Shown here piece after piece: positions 27,058 through 37,254 of a DNA stretch of 64,000 nucleotides; the stretch's first letter is position 1; each line of letters begins with the position of its first letter. The notes under the pieces are model-generated. The model was not told the DNA's origin. It saw nothing but the letters and a program-made list of their open reading frames with translations, and did not search any database. Position numbers and translations under genes: made by a program. The DNA comes from Aeromonas diversa CDC 2478-85 (GTDB lineage Bacteria; Pseudomonadota; Gammaproteobacteria; Enterobacterales; Aeromonadaceae), in contig NZ_CDCE01000029.1 in the NCBI RefSeq assembly GCF_000819805.1, positions 64,833 through 128,832 of the forward strand, written 5' to 3'.

Positions 27058-27849
27058 ATGGAACAGATTGCAGCATCTGACAGTCACGGCGACTGCGCCC
27101 TCGAGGTGGGCCGGCAGTTCGCCCGCTGGCGCGAGCAGCAGGGGGGCGGGGAGATCTACCAGAGCTCCCTGATGAGCGCCCTGCTGGCCGGTGTCTATGA
27201 GGGGGAGACCACCATGAACGAGCTGCTGCGCCACGGCGACTTCGGACTCGGCACCTTCAATCACCTCGACGGGGAGCTGATCGCCTTCGAGCGGCAGATC
27301 CACCAGCTCAAGGCCGATGGCTCAGCGCGCCGGGCCGATCCCTGGCAGAAGACCCCGTTCGCGGTGATGACCCAGTTTCGTCCCTGCCTGGAGCGGCGCT
27401 TCGATCACCCCTTGAGTCGGGACGAAATCCACCAGTGGGTCGATCGCCTGGTGGGGTCGGACAACGTCTTCGTGGCCCTGCGTCTGGACGGGCGCTTCGA
27501 GTCGGCCGAGGTGCGTACAGTGCCGCGCCAGAGCCCACCCTATAAGCCCATGCTGGAGGCCATCGAGACGCAGCCGGTGTTTCGTTTCGCCGACGTGGAG
27601 GGGACCCTGATCGGCTTTCGCTGTCCCCCCTTCGTGCAGGGGATCAATGTGGCGGGATTTCACGAGCACATGATCACCGCGGATCGCAGCGGCGGCGGCC
27701 ACCTGCTCGACTACACCATGGCGCACGGCACGCTGCGCCTCTCCGTGGTGCGCCATCTCAACCTGGCACTGCCGTCTGACACCGCCTTTCGGGGCGCCGA
27801 TCTCTGCCCGGCCGATCTGGATCGGGTGATCCGCGCCGCCGAAGGCTGA
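27058..27849 (+). CDS. budA: Alpha-acetolactate decarboxylase
   Basis: 263 residues. It decarboxylates acetolactate to acetoin. The start region is YQSSLMSALLAGVYEG, and the zinc-ligand region GFHEHMITADRSGGGH is intact. AGAGGTGA precedes the ATG. It is first in budAB. No acetoin reductase (budC) follows, so that step must be coded elsewhere or be missing. Confidence 0.96.
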   Translation: MEQIAASDSHGDCALEVGRQFARWREQQGGGEIYQSSLMSALLAGVYEGETTMNELLRHGDFGLGTFNHLDGELIAFERQIHQLKADGSARRADPWQKTPFAVMTQFRPCLERRFDHPLSRDEIHQWVDRLVGSDNVFVALRLDGRFESAEVRTVPRQSPPYKPMLEAIETQPVFRFADVEGTLIGFRCPPFVQGINVAGFHEHMITADRSGGGHLLDYTMAHGTLRLSVVRHLNLALPSDTAFRGADLCPADLDRVIRAAEG

Positions 27850-27867
27850 CACACAAGGAGCGATTTG

Positions 27868-29538
27868 ATGGAAAACACACAGTGGCAGTGTGGCGCCCAG
27901 TTGGTGGTGCGCCACCTCGAGGCGCAAGGGGTCAGGCAGGTGTTCGGCATCCCGGGCGCCAAGATTGACCGGGTGTTCGACGCCCTGGAGGACTCGCCCA
28001 TCGAGACCATAGTGGTGCGCCACGAGGCCAACGCGGCCTTCATGGCGGCAGCGGTGGGGCGGCTGACCGGCAAGGCGGGGGTGGCGCTGGTCACCTCGGG
28101 ACCGGGCTGTACCAACCTGGTGACCGGCCTCGCCACCGCCACCTCGGAGGGGGATCCCGTGGTCGCCCTGGGGGGCGCGGTGCGCCGTGCCGACGGCCTC
28201 AAACTCACCCACCAGAGCCTCGATACGATCAACCTGTGCCGGCCGGTCACCAAGTTCAGTGCCCAGGTCAACAGCGGTGCGGCGCTCTGTGAGGTGATGG
28301 CCAATGCGTTTCGCGCCGCCGAGCTGGGGCGACCGGGGGCGGCCTTTGTCAGCCTGCCGATGGACATCATCAACAAGCCGGTGCAGGGGCGGGTGCTGGT
28401 GCCGCGCGAGGTGCCCGAGCCTGGCTGCGCCGACGAGTGCAACCTGGAGCAGGCGCTCGCCCTCATCAGTGAAGCGGACAATCCGGTGGTGCTGCTTGGC
28501 CTGATGGCGAGCCGGCCTTCGACCGCCGAGGCGGTGCGCGCCTTCCTCGATAAGGTGCGTTTGCCGGTCACCGGCACTTACCAGGCGGCCGGGGTGGTCG
28601 ACAGCGAGCACTTCGACGATTTTGCCGGCCGGGTCGGCCTGTTTAACAACCAACCCGGTGATCAGTTACTGGCGGGGGCGGATCTGGTGATCTGCATCGG
28701 GTACAGCCCCATCGAATACGATCCCGTGCTGTGGAACGGGGATCGTTCGCGGCGCATCCTGCACATCGATGTGCTGCCGGCCGAGATCGACAGCTGTTAC
28801 TGCCCGAGTTGCGAGCTGGTGGGGTCGATCCGCGCCAACCTGCTGCGCCTGGCGCGTACCCTGGGTCACCCCAAGGAGCGCACCACCGAGGTGCAGCGCC
28901 TGCTGCACAATGTGCGGCAGCAGCGGCTGCGGTTGGCCCTGCGCGCCGACGATCTGCACGGCATGCCGGTGCACCCCTTGCGCATCGTGCGCGAGTTGCA
29001 GGATCTGGTGCGCGGCGACATGACCCTATGCGTCGACATGGGCAGCTTCCACATCTGGATAGCCCGTTACCTCTATAGCTTCCGGGCCCGCCAGGTGCTC
29101 ATCTCCAACGGTCAGCAGACCATGGGGGTGGCGCTGCCCTGGGCCATAGGTGCGGCCATGGTGCGGCCGGGAGAGAAGGTGGTGTCGGTGTCGGGGGACG
29201 GCAGTTTCATGCAGTCGAGCATGGAGCTGGAGACTGCGGTGCGCCTTGGCAGCAACATCTTGCACATCATCTGGGTCGACAACGGCTACAACATGGTGGC
29301 GATGCAGGAGGAGCAGAAATATCGGCGCACCTCGGGGGTGGCGTTTGGTCCCATCGACTTCAAGCGCTATGCCGAGTCGTTCGGGGCGGCGGGGTTCGCG
29401 GTGAGTTCGGCCGACACCCTGCGCGCCACCCTGAGGGCGGCGCTGGAGGTCGATGGGCCGGCCGTGGTGGCCATTCCGGTGGACTACTCGGACAACCCGA
29501 GCCTGATGGCCCAGCTGCGTCCCGAGGTGATGGCCTAG
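27868..29538 (+). CDS. budB: Catabolic acetolactate synthase
   Basis: 556 residues, a thiamine-diphosphate enzyme that joins two pyruvates. It has the N-terminal catalytic Glu region ([14 protein letters not shown]), and the TPP-binding [15 protein letters not shown]...NNGYN-type motif appears as VDNGYN. The lack of a regulatory subunit and the neighbour budA mark it as the catabolic form. The ATG at 27868 follows AAGGAG, 18 bp after budA. Its stop overlaps the convergent yajL stop in a shared CTAG. Confidence 0.95.
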   Translation: MENTQWQCGAQLVVRHLEAQGVRQVFGIPGAKIDRVFDALEDSPIETIVVRHEANAAFMAAAVGRLTGKAGVALVTSGPGCTNLVTGLATATSEGDPVVALGGAVRRADGLKLTHQSLDTINLCRPVTKFSAQVNSGAALCEVMANAFRAAELGRPGAAFVSLPMDIINKPVQGRVLVPREVPEPGCADECNLEQALALISEADNPVVLLGLMASRPSTAEAVRAFLDKVRLPVTGTYQAAGVVDSEHFDDFAGRVGLFNNQPGDQLLAGADLVICIGYSPIEYDPVLWNGDRSRRILHIDVLPAEIDSCYCPSCELVGSIRANLLRLARTLGHPKERTTEVQRLLHNVRQQRLRLALRADDLHGMPVHPLRIVRELQDLVRGDMTLCVDMGSFHIWIARYLYSFRARQVLISNGQQTMGVALPWAIGAAMVRPGEKVVSVSGDGSFMQSSMELETAVRLGSNILHIIWVDNGYNMVAMQEEQKYRRTSGVAFGPIDFKRYAESFGAAGFAVSSADTLRATLRAALEVDGPAVVAIPVDYSDNPSLMAQLRPEVMA

Positions 29539-30092
29539 ACCACCATGGGGGCGGCGACCCGGCGCGCCAGGTCGTCTCCTCCCAGCTCGGCGAGGATGGC
29601 CAGGGCAAACTCAAGGCTGGTGCCCGGCCCCTGGCTGGTGATGAGGCGATGCGTCCGATCGACGACCACCCTATCTGTGCTCAGCTGGGCGGCAGGCAGC
29701 CGCTCCTGAAAGCCGGGATGGCAGGTGGCGCGGGCGGCGCCGATCAGATCGTGTTCGACCAGCACCAGGGCCGGCGCGGCACACAGGGCGGCGCGCCAGC
29801 GCCCCGCCGCGGCCTGGCGGCGCAGCAGGGCGATAGCTTCCTTGCTATCGCGGATGGCCTCGCTGCCGGGCACACCGCCCGGCACCGCCACCAGATCCCA
29901 GGGCTCATCGGGCAGATCGCGCACATGGCCATCGGTCACTATCTTCACCCCGCGCGAGGCGGTGAGGGTGAGCGCACCATCGTGGGCGCAGGAGGCGAGC
30001 GTCACCGCCACGCCGCCACGAACCAGCACATCGACCAGGGTCACGGTCTCGATCTCCTCCGAGCCCGGCCCCATCAGGACCACTGCCTTCAT
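29535..30092 (-). CDS. yajL: DJ-1/PfpI family protein YajL
   Basis: 185 residues with the DJ-1 fold. The conserved Glu is in MGPGSEEIE and the reactive cysteine is in the nucleophile elbow [11 protein letters not shown]. Family members act as chaperones or glyoxalase/deglycase-like proteins under oxidative stress. The start at 30092 follows GGGAGG. It is 16 bp after panE, matching the E. coli order yajQ/panE-yajL. Confidence 0.92.
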   Translation of the reverse strand: MKAVVLMGPGSEEIETVTLVDVLVRGGVAVTLASCAHDGALTLTASRGVKIVTDGHVRDLPDEPWDLVAVPGGVPGSEAIRDSKEAIALLRRQAAAGRWRAALCAAPALVLVEHDLIGAARATCHPGFQERLPAAQLSTDRVVVDRTHRLITSQGPGTSLEFALAILAELGGDDLARRVAAPMVV

Positions 30093-30108
30093 CCCTGCCT
30101 CCCAGGCG

Positions 30109-31029
30109 TCAGCCTGCCTTTTGTGAAATCGCCTCAAACAGGCTGCGGTTGACCGGCACGGCGATGCCGTGATGCTCGGCGCGCGCCAGCAGATAACCGG
30201 TGATCGCCTCGATCTCGGTGCTGCGGCCTGCCTCTCTGTCTTGCAACATGGAAGAGCTGTTGTCGGCGGTCAGCTCGGCCACCGTCAGGGCGCGTCGCAG
30301 CAGCTCGTCGGCCGTGACCGCCATCCCCTCGGCCTGCATCACGTCCGCCAGCTCGACCGAGAGTTGGGTCAGGGCGTCGCTGAAGCGGGGGGTGGAGAGC
30401 TCACCATTTTTGACCCGGTAGAGGGCCGTCAGTGGATTGATCATGCAATTGATGGCGAGCTTTTGCCACTGACGGACCGGGATCTGCTCGTCCCACTCGG
30501 CTTGTCCCAACGCCTTGGCCAGATCCAGGGCGATCTGGGCATGCTCGCGGCCGGCCTCGTTGAAGGGGCCGATCCAGGTCTCCCCTTTGCCGGTGTGGCG
30601 GAAGGTATAGTGACCGCCACGCATGGCGCCATGGCTGGTGACGCCGACGAGCAGAGGATTATCGGGAAACAGCGCGGCGACACGCTCGGCGATCCCCATG
30701 CCATTGTGCAGCAGCACTATGGGCACCTCGCGTCCGAGCAGGCCCTGTAGTGGGCGCAGCGCCTCGACCACCTGGCCGGCCTTGGTCATCACCAGCAGGC
30801 GTTTGGTGGTGGCGGCGTCGCTGGCGAAGCAGCGCGGGATGGCAAGCAGATGAGCCGTCCCGTCCAGAGCGGTAAAGTCTATCGCCGGATGCAGGCGTGA
30901 GCGTTGGGTATCGCGCACCATGAGGCGCACCCCCTGACCGCTTTGGGTGAGCAGGCTGGCGAAGACACCGCCGAGGGCACCGGCTCCTAGCAGGGTCCAG
31001 AGTGGGGGGAGCATATTGCAGCGTGGCAT
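30109..31029 (-). CDS. panE: 2-dehydropantoate 2-reductase
   Basis: 306 residues. It reduces ketopantoate to pantoate with NADPH, for coenzyme A synthesis. The Rossmann motif GAGALGG is at about 13-19, and the catalytic lysine region [16 protein letters not shown] follows. The start at 31029 has GAGAA upstream; an internal Met at 31014 is the alternative. It is divergent from yajQ. Confidence 0.95.
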   Translation of the reverse strand: MPRCNMLPPLWTLLGAGALGGVFASLLTQSGQGVRLMVRDTQRSRLHPAIDFTALDGTAHLLAIPRCFASDAATTKRLLVMTKAGQVVEALRPLQGLLGREVPIVLLHNGMGIAERVAALFPDNPLLVGVTSHGAMRGGHYTFRHTGKGETWIGPFNEAGREHAQIALDLAKALGQAEWDEQIPVRQWQKLAINCMINPLTALYRVKNGELSTPRFSDALTQLSVELADVMQAEGMAVTADELLRRALTVAELTADNSSSMLQDREAGRSTEIEAITGYLLARAEHHGIAVPVNRSLFEAISQKAG

Positions 31030-31236
31030 CGAATTCTCGTTATGCTGGCGGGGACTCGACTCCTGCCGAGCGCCCGCCTTGTGGTGGTTCCAAAGAGTGA
31101 GCAACGGCCCTGTATGAGGCTTATCCATCGTGCTCCGGGCTCGCATTCTAGCAAGGGGATAAAGTGGGGTCAGCTTTTTTGGCCGGATTTTGGTAGAGTG
31201 TGCCCCCTGCGATTCAGATTAGATGAGGAGGCCCAG

Positions 31237-31719
31237 ATGCCGTCATTCGATATTGTTTCCGAAGTCCAGATGAACGAGGTGTTGAACGCGGTGGACAACG
31301 CCAACCGCGAACTCTCGACCCGCTTCGATTTCCGTGGCGTCGAGGCCTCGTTCACCCTCAACAAGGAAGTGGTCAAGCTGGAAGCCGATGCCGATTTTCA
31401 GCTCAAGCAGATGGTCGACATCCTGCGTGAGAAGCTGATCAAGCGGGGCATAGATACCAACTCCATGACGGTGGGTGATTCTGTGCACTCCGGCAAGCGC
31501 TTCTCCCTTGAGGTCAACTTCAAGCAGGGGATCGAGAAGGAGACCGCCAAGAAGCTGGTGAAGCTGATCAAGGACTCCAAGATCAAGGTGCAGGCTGCCA
31601 TTCAGGGCGATGAGGTGCGCGTCACCGGCAAGAAGCGTGACGATCTGCAGGAGGCCATCGCGCTCATTCGCGGTGCCGAGTTGGAGCAGCCCTTCCAGTT
31701 CCAGAACTTCCGCGACTGA
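31237..31719 (+). CDS. yajQ: YajQ-family nucleotide-binding protein
   Basis: 160 residues, two ferredoxin-like halves, starting [10 protein letters not shown]. Family members bind nucleotides, and some bind cyclic-di-GMP as effectors. GAGGAGGCCCAG precedes the ATG. It is monocistronic, with a terminator downstream. Confidence 0.96.
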   Translation: MPSFDIVSEVQMNEVLNAVDNANRELSTRFDFRGVEASFTLNKEVVKLEADADFQLKQMVDILREKLIKRGIDTNSMTVGDSVHSGKRFSLEVNFKQGIEKETAKKLVKLIKDSKIKVQAAIQGDEVRVTGKKRDDLQEAIALIRGAELEQPFQFQNFRD

Positions 31720-31749
31720 TGTCGGGCCGCGCGGCCTGCCAGTGATGAG

Positions 31750-31777
31750 AAAACCGGGGCCTGTGTCCCGGTTTTTT
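31750..31777 (+). terminator. Intrinsic terminator of yajQ
   Basis: Stem AAAACCGGG/CCCGGTTTT with an eight-base loop and six T. Confidence 0.85.
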
Positions 31778-31802
31778 GTCTCGGTTTGCCGCCTTTGGGC
31801 AT

Positions 31803-31833
31803 AAAAAAACCGGAGCAGATGCCCCGGTTTTTT
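31803..31833. terminator. Intrinsic terminator of the porin gene, probably bidirectional
   Basis: Stem AAAACCGG/CCGGTTTT with seven A on the left and six T on the right. It shares its core with the yajQ terminator 50 bp away. Confidence 0.85.
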
Positions 31834-31850
31834 CGTACCCGACGGTTCGA

Positions 31851-32678
31851 TTAGAACTTGTAGGTAACGGAGAAGTAGTGACCGAAACCGGTGGTCTTCA
31901 GTTGACCGCCCGGGAAGATCTCCAGATTGTTCTGGATACCGTACACGTCGTTGAAGTACTTCAGGCCGTAACCGACGGCGTAGCGGTCGGAGTGCCAGTA
32001 GATACCGTGGAAGGTGGCAGTACCATCAGTGGAGGTATCCTTGGCATCAAACAGGTGATCCAGGTAACCCTGATAGGACAGGAAAGAACCGTTGGAGAAG
32101 AAGTAGAAGGGCTTGAACCAGTTCATGGAGAACTGATAGCCGTTCCAGCCTTGCTCACCAGTACCTTCGTTCACGTGGCGGGCATACAGGTTCATGCCAA
32201 CCTTGCCAAACCAGGGAACTTCCACATCAGAACCCAGACCGACCATGGACTCGAAGAGGCCATTCGGGCCGCCTACGTTGAACAGAGTCGCGGTGTAAAC
32301 TTCTTTGACCGGGCCGAAGGAGAGGTCCTTACCAGTCAGGGCATCCAGAGACAGACGCGGGGCGAACTTCATGAACAGGTTGTCGCCGTTATGCTTGTCG
32401 CTGTGGCGGCTGTCGAAGATATCGAAGACGTCGACATAGCCGTACAGATCGAACAGGCCGGAACGACCACCGAACTCCATTTCGAAATAGGTGTCGTTGT
32501 AGCCGTCTTGGGTGCTGGAAACTACGTAGGGCAGCTGATCGATGGTGTGCATGACGTTGAACTGCACCCACTTGTAGTCGTTCTTGTGGATGTCACCGCT
32601 GTAGTCGGCGGCGAAGGCGGGGGTAGCGGCGGCGGCCAGCAGGCCGGCGGCGATCAGGGATTTGGTGAACTTGGCCAT
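31851..32678 (-). CDS. OmpK/Tsx-type outer-membrane nucleoside channel
   Basis: 275 residues. A signal peptide ends in AFA-ADYSG (about 22), followed by a beta-barrel that ends in YKF, the aromatic C-terminus of outer-membrane proteins. The sequence resembles Vibrio OmpK and the Tsx family, channels for nucleosides and phage receptors. The start at 32678 gives the signal peptide; longer in-frame sequence is rejected. A CRP-like site lies upstream, as expected for tsx-like control. Confidence 0.9.
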   Translation of the reverse strand: MAKFTKSLIAAGLLAAAATPAFAADYSGDIHKNDYKWVQFNVMHTIDQLPYVVSSTQDGYNDTYFEMEFGGRSGLFDLYGYVDVFDIFDSRHSDKHNGDNLFMKFAPRLSLDALTGKDLSFGPVKEVYTATLFNVGGPNGLFESMVGLGSDVEVPWFGKVGMNLYARHVNEGTGEQGWNGYQFSMNWFKPFYFFSNGSFLSYQGYLDHLFDAKDTSTDGTATFHGIYWHSDRYAVGYGLKYFNDVYGIQNNLEIFPGGQLKTTGFGHYFSVTYKF

Positions 32679-32798
32679 CTTCTTATCTCTTATGTCCGTA
32701 GTTGAGGATTTCCGTAGCCCGCTCCAGCGAGGGAGCGAGTGGATTCTAGGCCAATCATCCCGGAGGATAAATAAATTGTTGGGAACTTTGTAATGAAG

Positions 32799-32814
32799 TG
32801 TGAGTCTAATCACC
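32799..32814. promoter_or_regulatory. Candidate CRP site upstream of the OmpK/Tsx gene
   Basis: TGTGAGTCTAATCACC matches TGTGA-N6-TCACA at nine of ten bases. It lies about 121 bp from the porin start and overlaps the stop codon of ampG. Confidence 0.5.
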
Positions 32815-34209
32815 CCCGTCATTTCGCAAACGATTATCTTGTGACCGCTCTCTCGTGAGCGCTATTGTTCGTTTGGATACGATTGGGATCAGGCAGAGGG
32901 CCGGTATTCCCAGTAAGGCGGTGGCGATAAAGAAGTGGCTGTAGCCGATCTGCTCCACCAGGGCCCCCGAAAAGCCAGCCAGAAACTTGGGCAACAGCAG
33001 CATGATGGAGCTGAACAGGGCGTACTGAGTGGCGGAAAAGGCGACGTTGGTGAGGCTCGAGAGGTAGGTGACGAAGGCGGCGGTAGCGATGCCGGCGGCC
33101 AGGTTATCCAGCGAGATGATGACGGTGAGCAGCCAGATATTGTGGCCGATCTGCCCGAGCAGGGAGAAGAGCAGGTTGGTGCTGGCGGTGAGCAGGGCGC
33201 CGACCAACAGGATGCGCAGGGTGCCAAAGCGCATCACCAGCACGCCACCGAGGCTGGCTCCGACCAGCGTCATGATGACGCCGTAGACCTTGGTGATGGT
33301 GGCGACCTCGGTCTTGCTGAACTGCAGATCGACATAGAAGCTGTTGGTCATCACGCCCATCACCACGTCCGAGATGCGATAGCAGGCGATGAGCGCCAGG
33401 ATCAGCAGCGCCGTCTTGCCATAGCGCTCGAAGAAATCGCTGAAGGGGCGCCAGATAGATTCGATACACCAGGCACCCAGAGCGGCCAGGGCGGGTGAGC
33501 ACCCCTGGTTCATCAGGCGCTGCTTGCAGGCGGCCTGCTCATCGCTCTGGCGTTTCAAATCGGTGTGCGGCTCGTGGCAGAGCAAGGTGGTGATCACGCC
33601 GACACTCATACAGGCGGCCATGATGAAATAGGTGAGCTGCCAACCGCGTTGGGAGTACCCAGTGTCGCTGCCAAACCAGGCGGCCAGCGCCAGGGCGCCG
33701 GCGCCGGCCAGGATCATCGCGAGCCGATAGCCGGTCATGTAGGCCGCCGCCATGGCGGCCTGCAACCGCTCCGGGGCCGATTCGATGCGAAAGGCGTCGA
33801 TGACGATGTCCTGAGTGGCCGAGGCAAAGGCAACCAGCAGGGCGAACAGGGCGAGATGGCTCAGACTGAGCCGGGGATCGCTCATCCCCATGCCGACCAG
33901 GGCCACCATGACCAGGATCTGTGAGAGCAACATCCAGCTGCGGCGTCGTCCGAGCAGCGCAGAGAGCAGGGGCAGGGGAAGACGATCCACCAGGGGGGAC
34001 CACAGCCACTTGAAGCCATACGCCAGGGCCACCCAGCTCATGTAGCCAATGTCGGTGAGGCTCACCTCGGCCTCGCGCAACCAGAACGAGAGGGTACCAA
34101 AGACCAGTAGCAGGGGCAGTCCGGATGAGAAGCCCAGCGCCAGCAGGGTGAGCACCCTGGGCTCAAGATAGATGGCCATGGCCTGCAGCCAGCCTGACGT
34201 GTTGCGCAC
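32806..34209 (-). CDS. ampG: Muropeptide MFS transporter AmpG
   Basis: 467 residues with about twelve membrane helices. GFSSGLPLLL (N-terminal), FKWLWSPLVDR and QDIVIDAFR are AmpG landmarks. It imports anhydro-muropeptides for recycling, and its cargo feeds AnmK encoded 10 kb away. I choose the GTG at 34209 because GAGGA lies eight bases before it; the ATG at 34179 would also keep every helix. It is third in yajG-ppiA-ampG. Confidence 0.9.
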   Translation of the reverse strand: MRNTSGWLQAMAIYLEPRVLTLLALGFSSGLPLLLVFGTLSFWLREAEVSLTDIGYMSWVALAYGFKWLWSPLVDRLPLPLLSALLGRRRSWMLLSQILVMVALVGMGMSDPRLSLSHLALFALLVAFASATQDIVIDAFRIESAPERLQAAMAAAYMTGYRLAMILAGAGALALAAWFGSDTGYSQRGWQLTYFIMAACMSVGVITTLLCHEPHTDLKRQSDEQAACKQRLMNQGCSPALAALGAWCIESIWRPFSDFFERYGKTALLILALIACYRISDVVMGVMTNSFYVDLQFSKTEVATITKVYGVIMTLVGASLGGVLVMRFGTLRILLVGALLTASTNLLFSLLGQIGHNIWLLTVIISLDNLAAGIATAAFVTYLSSLTNVAFSATQYALFSSIMLLLPKFLAGFSGALVEQIGYSHFFIATALLGIPALCLIPIVSKRTIALTRERSQDNRLRNDGGD

Positions 34210-34262
34210 CTGCGGATCCTCGTGACAAAACGTGAAGGCGGGCACTGGGCCCGCCTGAATGC

Positions 34263-34847
34263 TTACTTGCTCTTCTTGCCTGCCTGCTGCTCGGGCAGCA
34301 GGGTGACATGGCGCAAGATAACGGGGGTGGTCGGCACGTTGTTGGCGCGCAGTATGCTGCTGTATTGGGTCGGCGTCTGGGACAGCTTGTCCAGCACCTC
34401 GATACCGCTCACGACCTGGCCAAAGACGGTATACCCGGCCTGACCCACACCATCCAGATTGGTGTTGTTCACCAGATTGAAATAGAACTGGCGGGTGGCG
34501 CTGTCGACCGCCTGAGTGCGGGCCATGGCGATAGTACCCCGTTTGTTGGAGAGGCCACCGATGGACTCATTAACCACGGGATCATAGGTGGGCAACTGCT
34601 GATACTGTTGGTTGTATCCCCCCCCTTGAACCACGAAGCCTGGCACTATGCGGTGGAACAGGCTGCCGTCATAGCTGCCATCGGCCACATAACGCAGGAA
34701 GTTCTTGACCGTCTGCGGCGCCATCTTGGGCGCCAGCTCGACCACGATATTACCGTGGTTGGTCTCAAACTGTACCCTGGGTGCCGCCAGCAGTGCGGTC
34801 GGCAACAGGCTGGCGGCCAGCACCAGCACTCTTATCCATGTTCTCAT
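34263..34847 (-). CDS. ppiA: Periplasmic peptidyl-prolyl isomerase A
   Basis: 194 residues. A signal peptide ends near LLA-APRV (about 21); the rest is a cyclophilin domain with the family FHRIVPGFVVQGG and GYTVFGQV motifs. It helps fold exported proteins. GGGGGAGAG precedes the start. It sits 13 bp after yajG in the same operon. Confidence 0.94.
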   Translation of the reverse strand: MRTWIRVLVLAASLLPTALLAAPRVQFETNHGNIVVELAPKMAPQTVKNFLRYVADGSYDGSLFHRIVPGFVVQGGGYNQQYQQLPTYDPVVNESIGGLSNKRGTIAMARTQAVDSATRQFYFNLVNNTNLDGVGQAGYTVFGQVVSGIEVLDKLSQTPTQYSSILRANNVPTTPVILRHVTLLPEQQAGKKSK

Positions 34848-34860
34848 CGTCTCTCCCCCG

Positions 34861-35433
34861 TTAGCCCGGTTGGCCCTTGAGGTAGCCACGCAGCTGCTGA
34901 TCCGCGAGGACCTGTTGCAGCAGTCCGCTCAGTTGCTGGTTCAGGGTGGACTCCAGCTCGCTCATGTCGGGTTGACCCGGCCCCTCTTTGGACGAGGAGG
35001 CGTTGTACTGCTTGCTGACCCGGTTGCCCTGGAAGTCGGCGGTGGCGCGCAGGCTCACCTTGGACTTGGTGACATAGGTGAAGGTCTTCTCCTCGACGTT
35101 CACGGCCGCCTGCAGCACTTCCAACTGGAGGTTGGTGGTGCCCGTGTTGCCCACATTCAGCCCCTGACTGCGCAGCCCTTCGGAGAGCTTGTCGGAAAGG
35201 ATCTGCCCGAGAGGGGCGTAAGGGTTGACCAGCACGGGGGCCTTCTCTTTCTTCTTGACCGAGATGACGTAGGCCGCCTCGCGGCGATCGATCCCCTCCA
35301 GGGTGATGCTATTGCCGGAGTAGTACTGTTGGTTGGCCGGGATGATCTGGGGATTGATGTAGGCCGTTTCGGGCCAACTGGTCGCACAGCCGCCGAGGGC
35401 GAGGGCGGCCATCAGGATCAGAGACTTCTTCAT
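34861..35433 (-). CDS. yajG: YajG-family lipoprotein
   Basis: 190 residues. The lipobox LALGGC puts the lipidated cysteine at residue 16. The mature domain is the YajG family of unknown function. A good AAAGGA site precedes the ATG at 35433. As in E. coli, it accompanies ampG, here with ppiA between. Confidence 0.92.
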   Translation of the reverse strand: MKKSLILMAALALGGCATSWPETAYINPQIIPANQQYYSGNSITLEGIDRREAAYVISVKKKEKAPVLVNPYAPLGQILSDKLSEGLRSQGLNVGNTGTTNLQLEVLQAAVNVEEKTFTYVTKSKVSLRATADFQGNRVSKQYNASSSKEGPGQPDMSELESTLNQQLSGLLQQVLADQQLRGYLKGQPG

Positions 35434-35444
35434 CTGGGGTTCCT

Positions 35445-36575
35445 TTAACGTTTGATGGCTTTCAAGATAACGAATTTTTTATTGCCTGCAACGAGTTGGG
35501 CGTTACCAAACAGGCGCTTGAGCTTCAGGTGGTAGTCGAGATGGCGATTGCCGACTACCCAGAGATCCCCACCGCGCGGGAGCACTCGATGAGCATCCTG
35601 GAACATCTGCCAGGCGATGTGGTCTGTGATGGCCTGCAGCTGGTGGAAGGGGGGATTGCAGAGGATGCGATCCGCACTGCCGATCTCGACACCGTCGAGA
35701 CAGTTATTGACCATAAAGTGGGCCCGCCCGACGGCATCGGGCAGGTTCTCCTGCACATTCTCACGGGCCGAGGCGATCGCCATATAAGACTCATCGCAGA
35801 AGGTGACCTCCACCTGAGGATCCCGGGCAAGCAGGGAGAGTCCCAGTACGCCATTGCCGCAGCCGAGATCAACAACCTGGCGGGCGCTCATCACCGGCAG
35901 ATGCTCGAGCATGAAGCGGGCACCGATGTCGAGGCTGGTTCGCGAGAAGACGTTGGCGTGGTTGCGCAGCACCATGTCGGTTCCCTCCAGCGGCCAGACC
36001 GTGGGATAGGGGTCGGCGGCCTTGCAGGGCTCGCCGCGCGGCACACAGTGGATGAGGCGTGCCTTCTTCCAGGCCAGCGAGGTGGTGGTGACCCCTAACC
36101 ACTTCTCGAACAGTTGCAGGGTTGAGGTGTGGATCTCCTTGGCCTTGCCGGCGGCAAGAATGCGGGTCTGCGGCGTGACGACCCGGGAGAGGGCGATCAG
36201 CTGCTGCTCGAGCAGGGCCTGGTACTTGGTCACCTTGATGACCACCAGGGCCGGGGCGGCAGGCAGGGGGGCCAGGGCATCTTGCCAGGTGACGCGCTCG
36301 GGCTCGAGCCCGTTGCGTCTGAGGTTTTCCTCGGCGCCGCGGCGGCTGACAAAGGAGTCGCTGGCGAAGACGGGGCCATGGCTGTGCAAGAAGGCGGTCA
36401 GCGCCCCAAACCCGTCATTCATGATCACCACAGCCCCTGCAGGAATACTTTCCTCGGCCAGGGTGGTGATCAGGTATTCGTCGGCAGCATCCCAGGCTTG
36501 CAACGGATCGTTGGCTTGTGGCGGATAGCGCAGCAGCTCAAACTGGCAGTGGGGATGATCGAGACGGGTCAGCAT
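35445..36575 (-). CDS. rlmG: 23S rRNA m2G1835 methyltransferase RlmG
   Basis: 376 residues. A degenerate N-terminal methyltransferase-like half precedes an active C-terminal half with the SAM motif VVDLGCGNGVLGL (about 236-248) and the base-flipping NPPFH. It differs from RsmC by length and N-terminal sequence. The gene is 11 bp upstream of yajG on the same strand and may be cotranscribed. Confidence 0.93.
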   Translation of the reverse strand: MLTRLDHPHCQFELLRYPPQANDPLQAWDAADEYLITTLAEESIPAGAVVIMNDGFGALTAFLHSHGPVFASDSFVSRRGAEENLRRNGLEPERVTWQDALAPLPAAPALVVIKVTKYQALLEQQLIALSRVVTPQTRILAAGKAKEIHTSTLQLFEKWLGVTTTSLAWKKARLIHCVPRGEPCKAADPYPTVWPLEGTDMVLRNHANVFSRTSLDIGARFMLEHLPVMSARQVVDLGCGNGVLGLSLLARDPQVEVTFCDESYMAIASARENVQENLPDAVGRAHFMVNNCLDGVEIGSADRILCNPPFHQLQAITDHIAWQMFQDAHRVLPRGGDLWVVGNRHLDYHLKLKRLFGNAQLVAGNKKFVILKAIKR

Positions 36576-36641
36576 CAGGGCTCCGATAAGGCATAAACGG
36601 GCCGCTATTTTAGCGACTCAGCGCCAGAAGTGGGAGGATAA

Positions 36642-37220
36642 ATGAAGGAGGTTAAGCCGGATGGCGCTGCACTGCGCTATTGGCCCACCTGGCTCTCGGA
36701 AGATGAGCAGGTGTGGTGGTGGCGCTGGCTGGAGGAGAATCCGTGGCAGCAATATACCCTGCGACTGTTTGGACGGGCCGTGCCACAGCCAAGACTGAGT
36801 CTCTGGTATGGGGATCACGCCTACCGCTATTCGGGCCTTATGCTGCCATCAACCCCTTGGCCCGAGCCCTTGGCCCGGTTGCGAGACAGGGTCAGTCTCG
36901 CCACCGGTTATGCCTTTAACAGCGTGCTGCTCAATCTCTATCGAGACGGCAGTGACAGCATCGGATGGCACAGTGACGATGAACCCGAGCTGGGGCCGAC
37001 ACCGGCGGTGGCGACCGTCACGCTGGGGGAGTGCCGGCCTCTTCTACTACGGCGCGTGAGTGACCACAGCTGCCGCGAGGCGCGCTGGTTGCAGCCCGGT
37101 TCCCTGTTGCTGATGGCCCCCGGTGTCCAGAGCCAGTGGCAGCACAGCCTGCCCAAGACCCGGCGCAGCGTGGGACCGCGCATCAGCCTTACCTTTCGTT
37201 TACTCCATCCGGGCCGGTAG
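36642..37220 (+). CDS. AlkB-like 2-oxoglutarate/Fe(II) dioxygenase
   Basis: 192 residues of the ALKBH2/3-like type. The iron ligands are His and Asp in HSDDEPELG (about 109-117) and the distal His in QHSLPKT; the 2OG-binding arginine falls in RISLTFR near the end. It is predicted to repair N-alkylated bases. The start has GGAGG upstream. It is divergent from rlmG, and no Ada box was recognised. Confidence 0.9.
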   Translation: MKEVKPDGAALRYWPTWLSEDEQVWWWRWLEENPWQQYTLRLFGRAVPQPRLSLWYGDHAYRYSGLMLPSTPWPEPLARLRDRVSLATGYAFNSVLLNLYRDGSDSIGWHSDDEPELGPTPAVATVTLGECRPLLLRRVSDHSCREARWLQPGSLLLMAPGVQSQWQHSLPKTRRSVGPRISLTFRLLHPGR

Positions 37221-37254
37221 AATGGCCCTCATCGTCAGTCAGCGGAGTCTGTTT

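Noticed and set aside
29535-29538. Overlap of budB and yajL stops as a frameshift
   Set aside because: Both proteins have normal C-termini; the shared CTAG is an ordinary tail-to-tail overlap.
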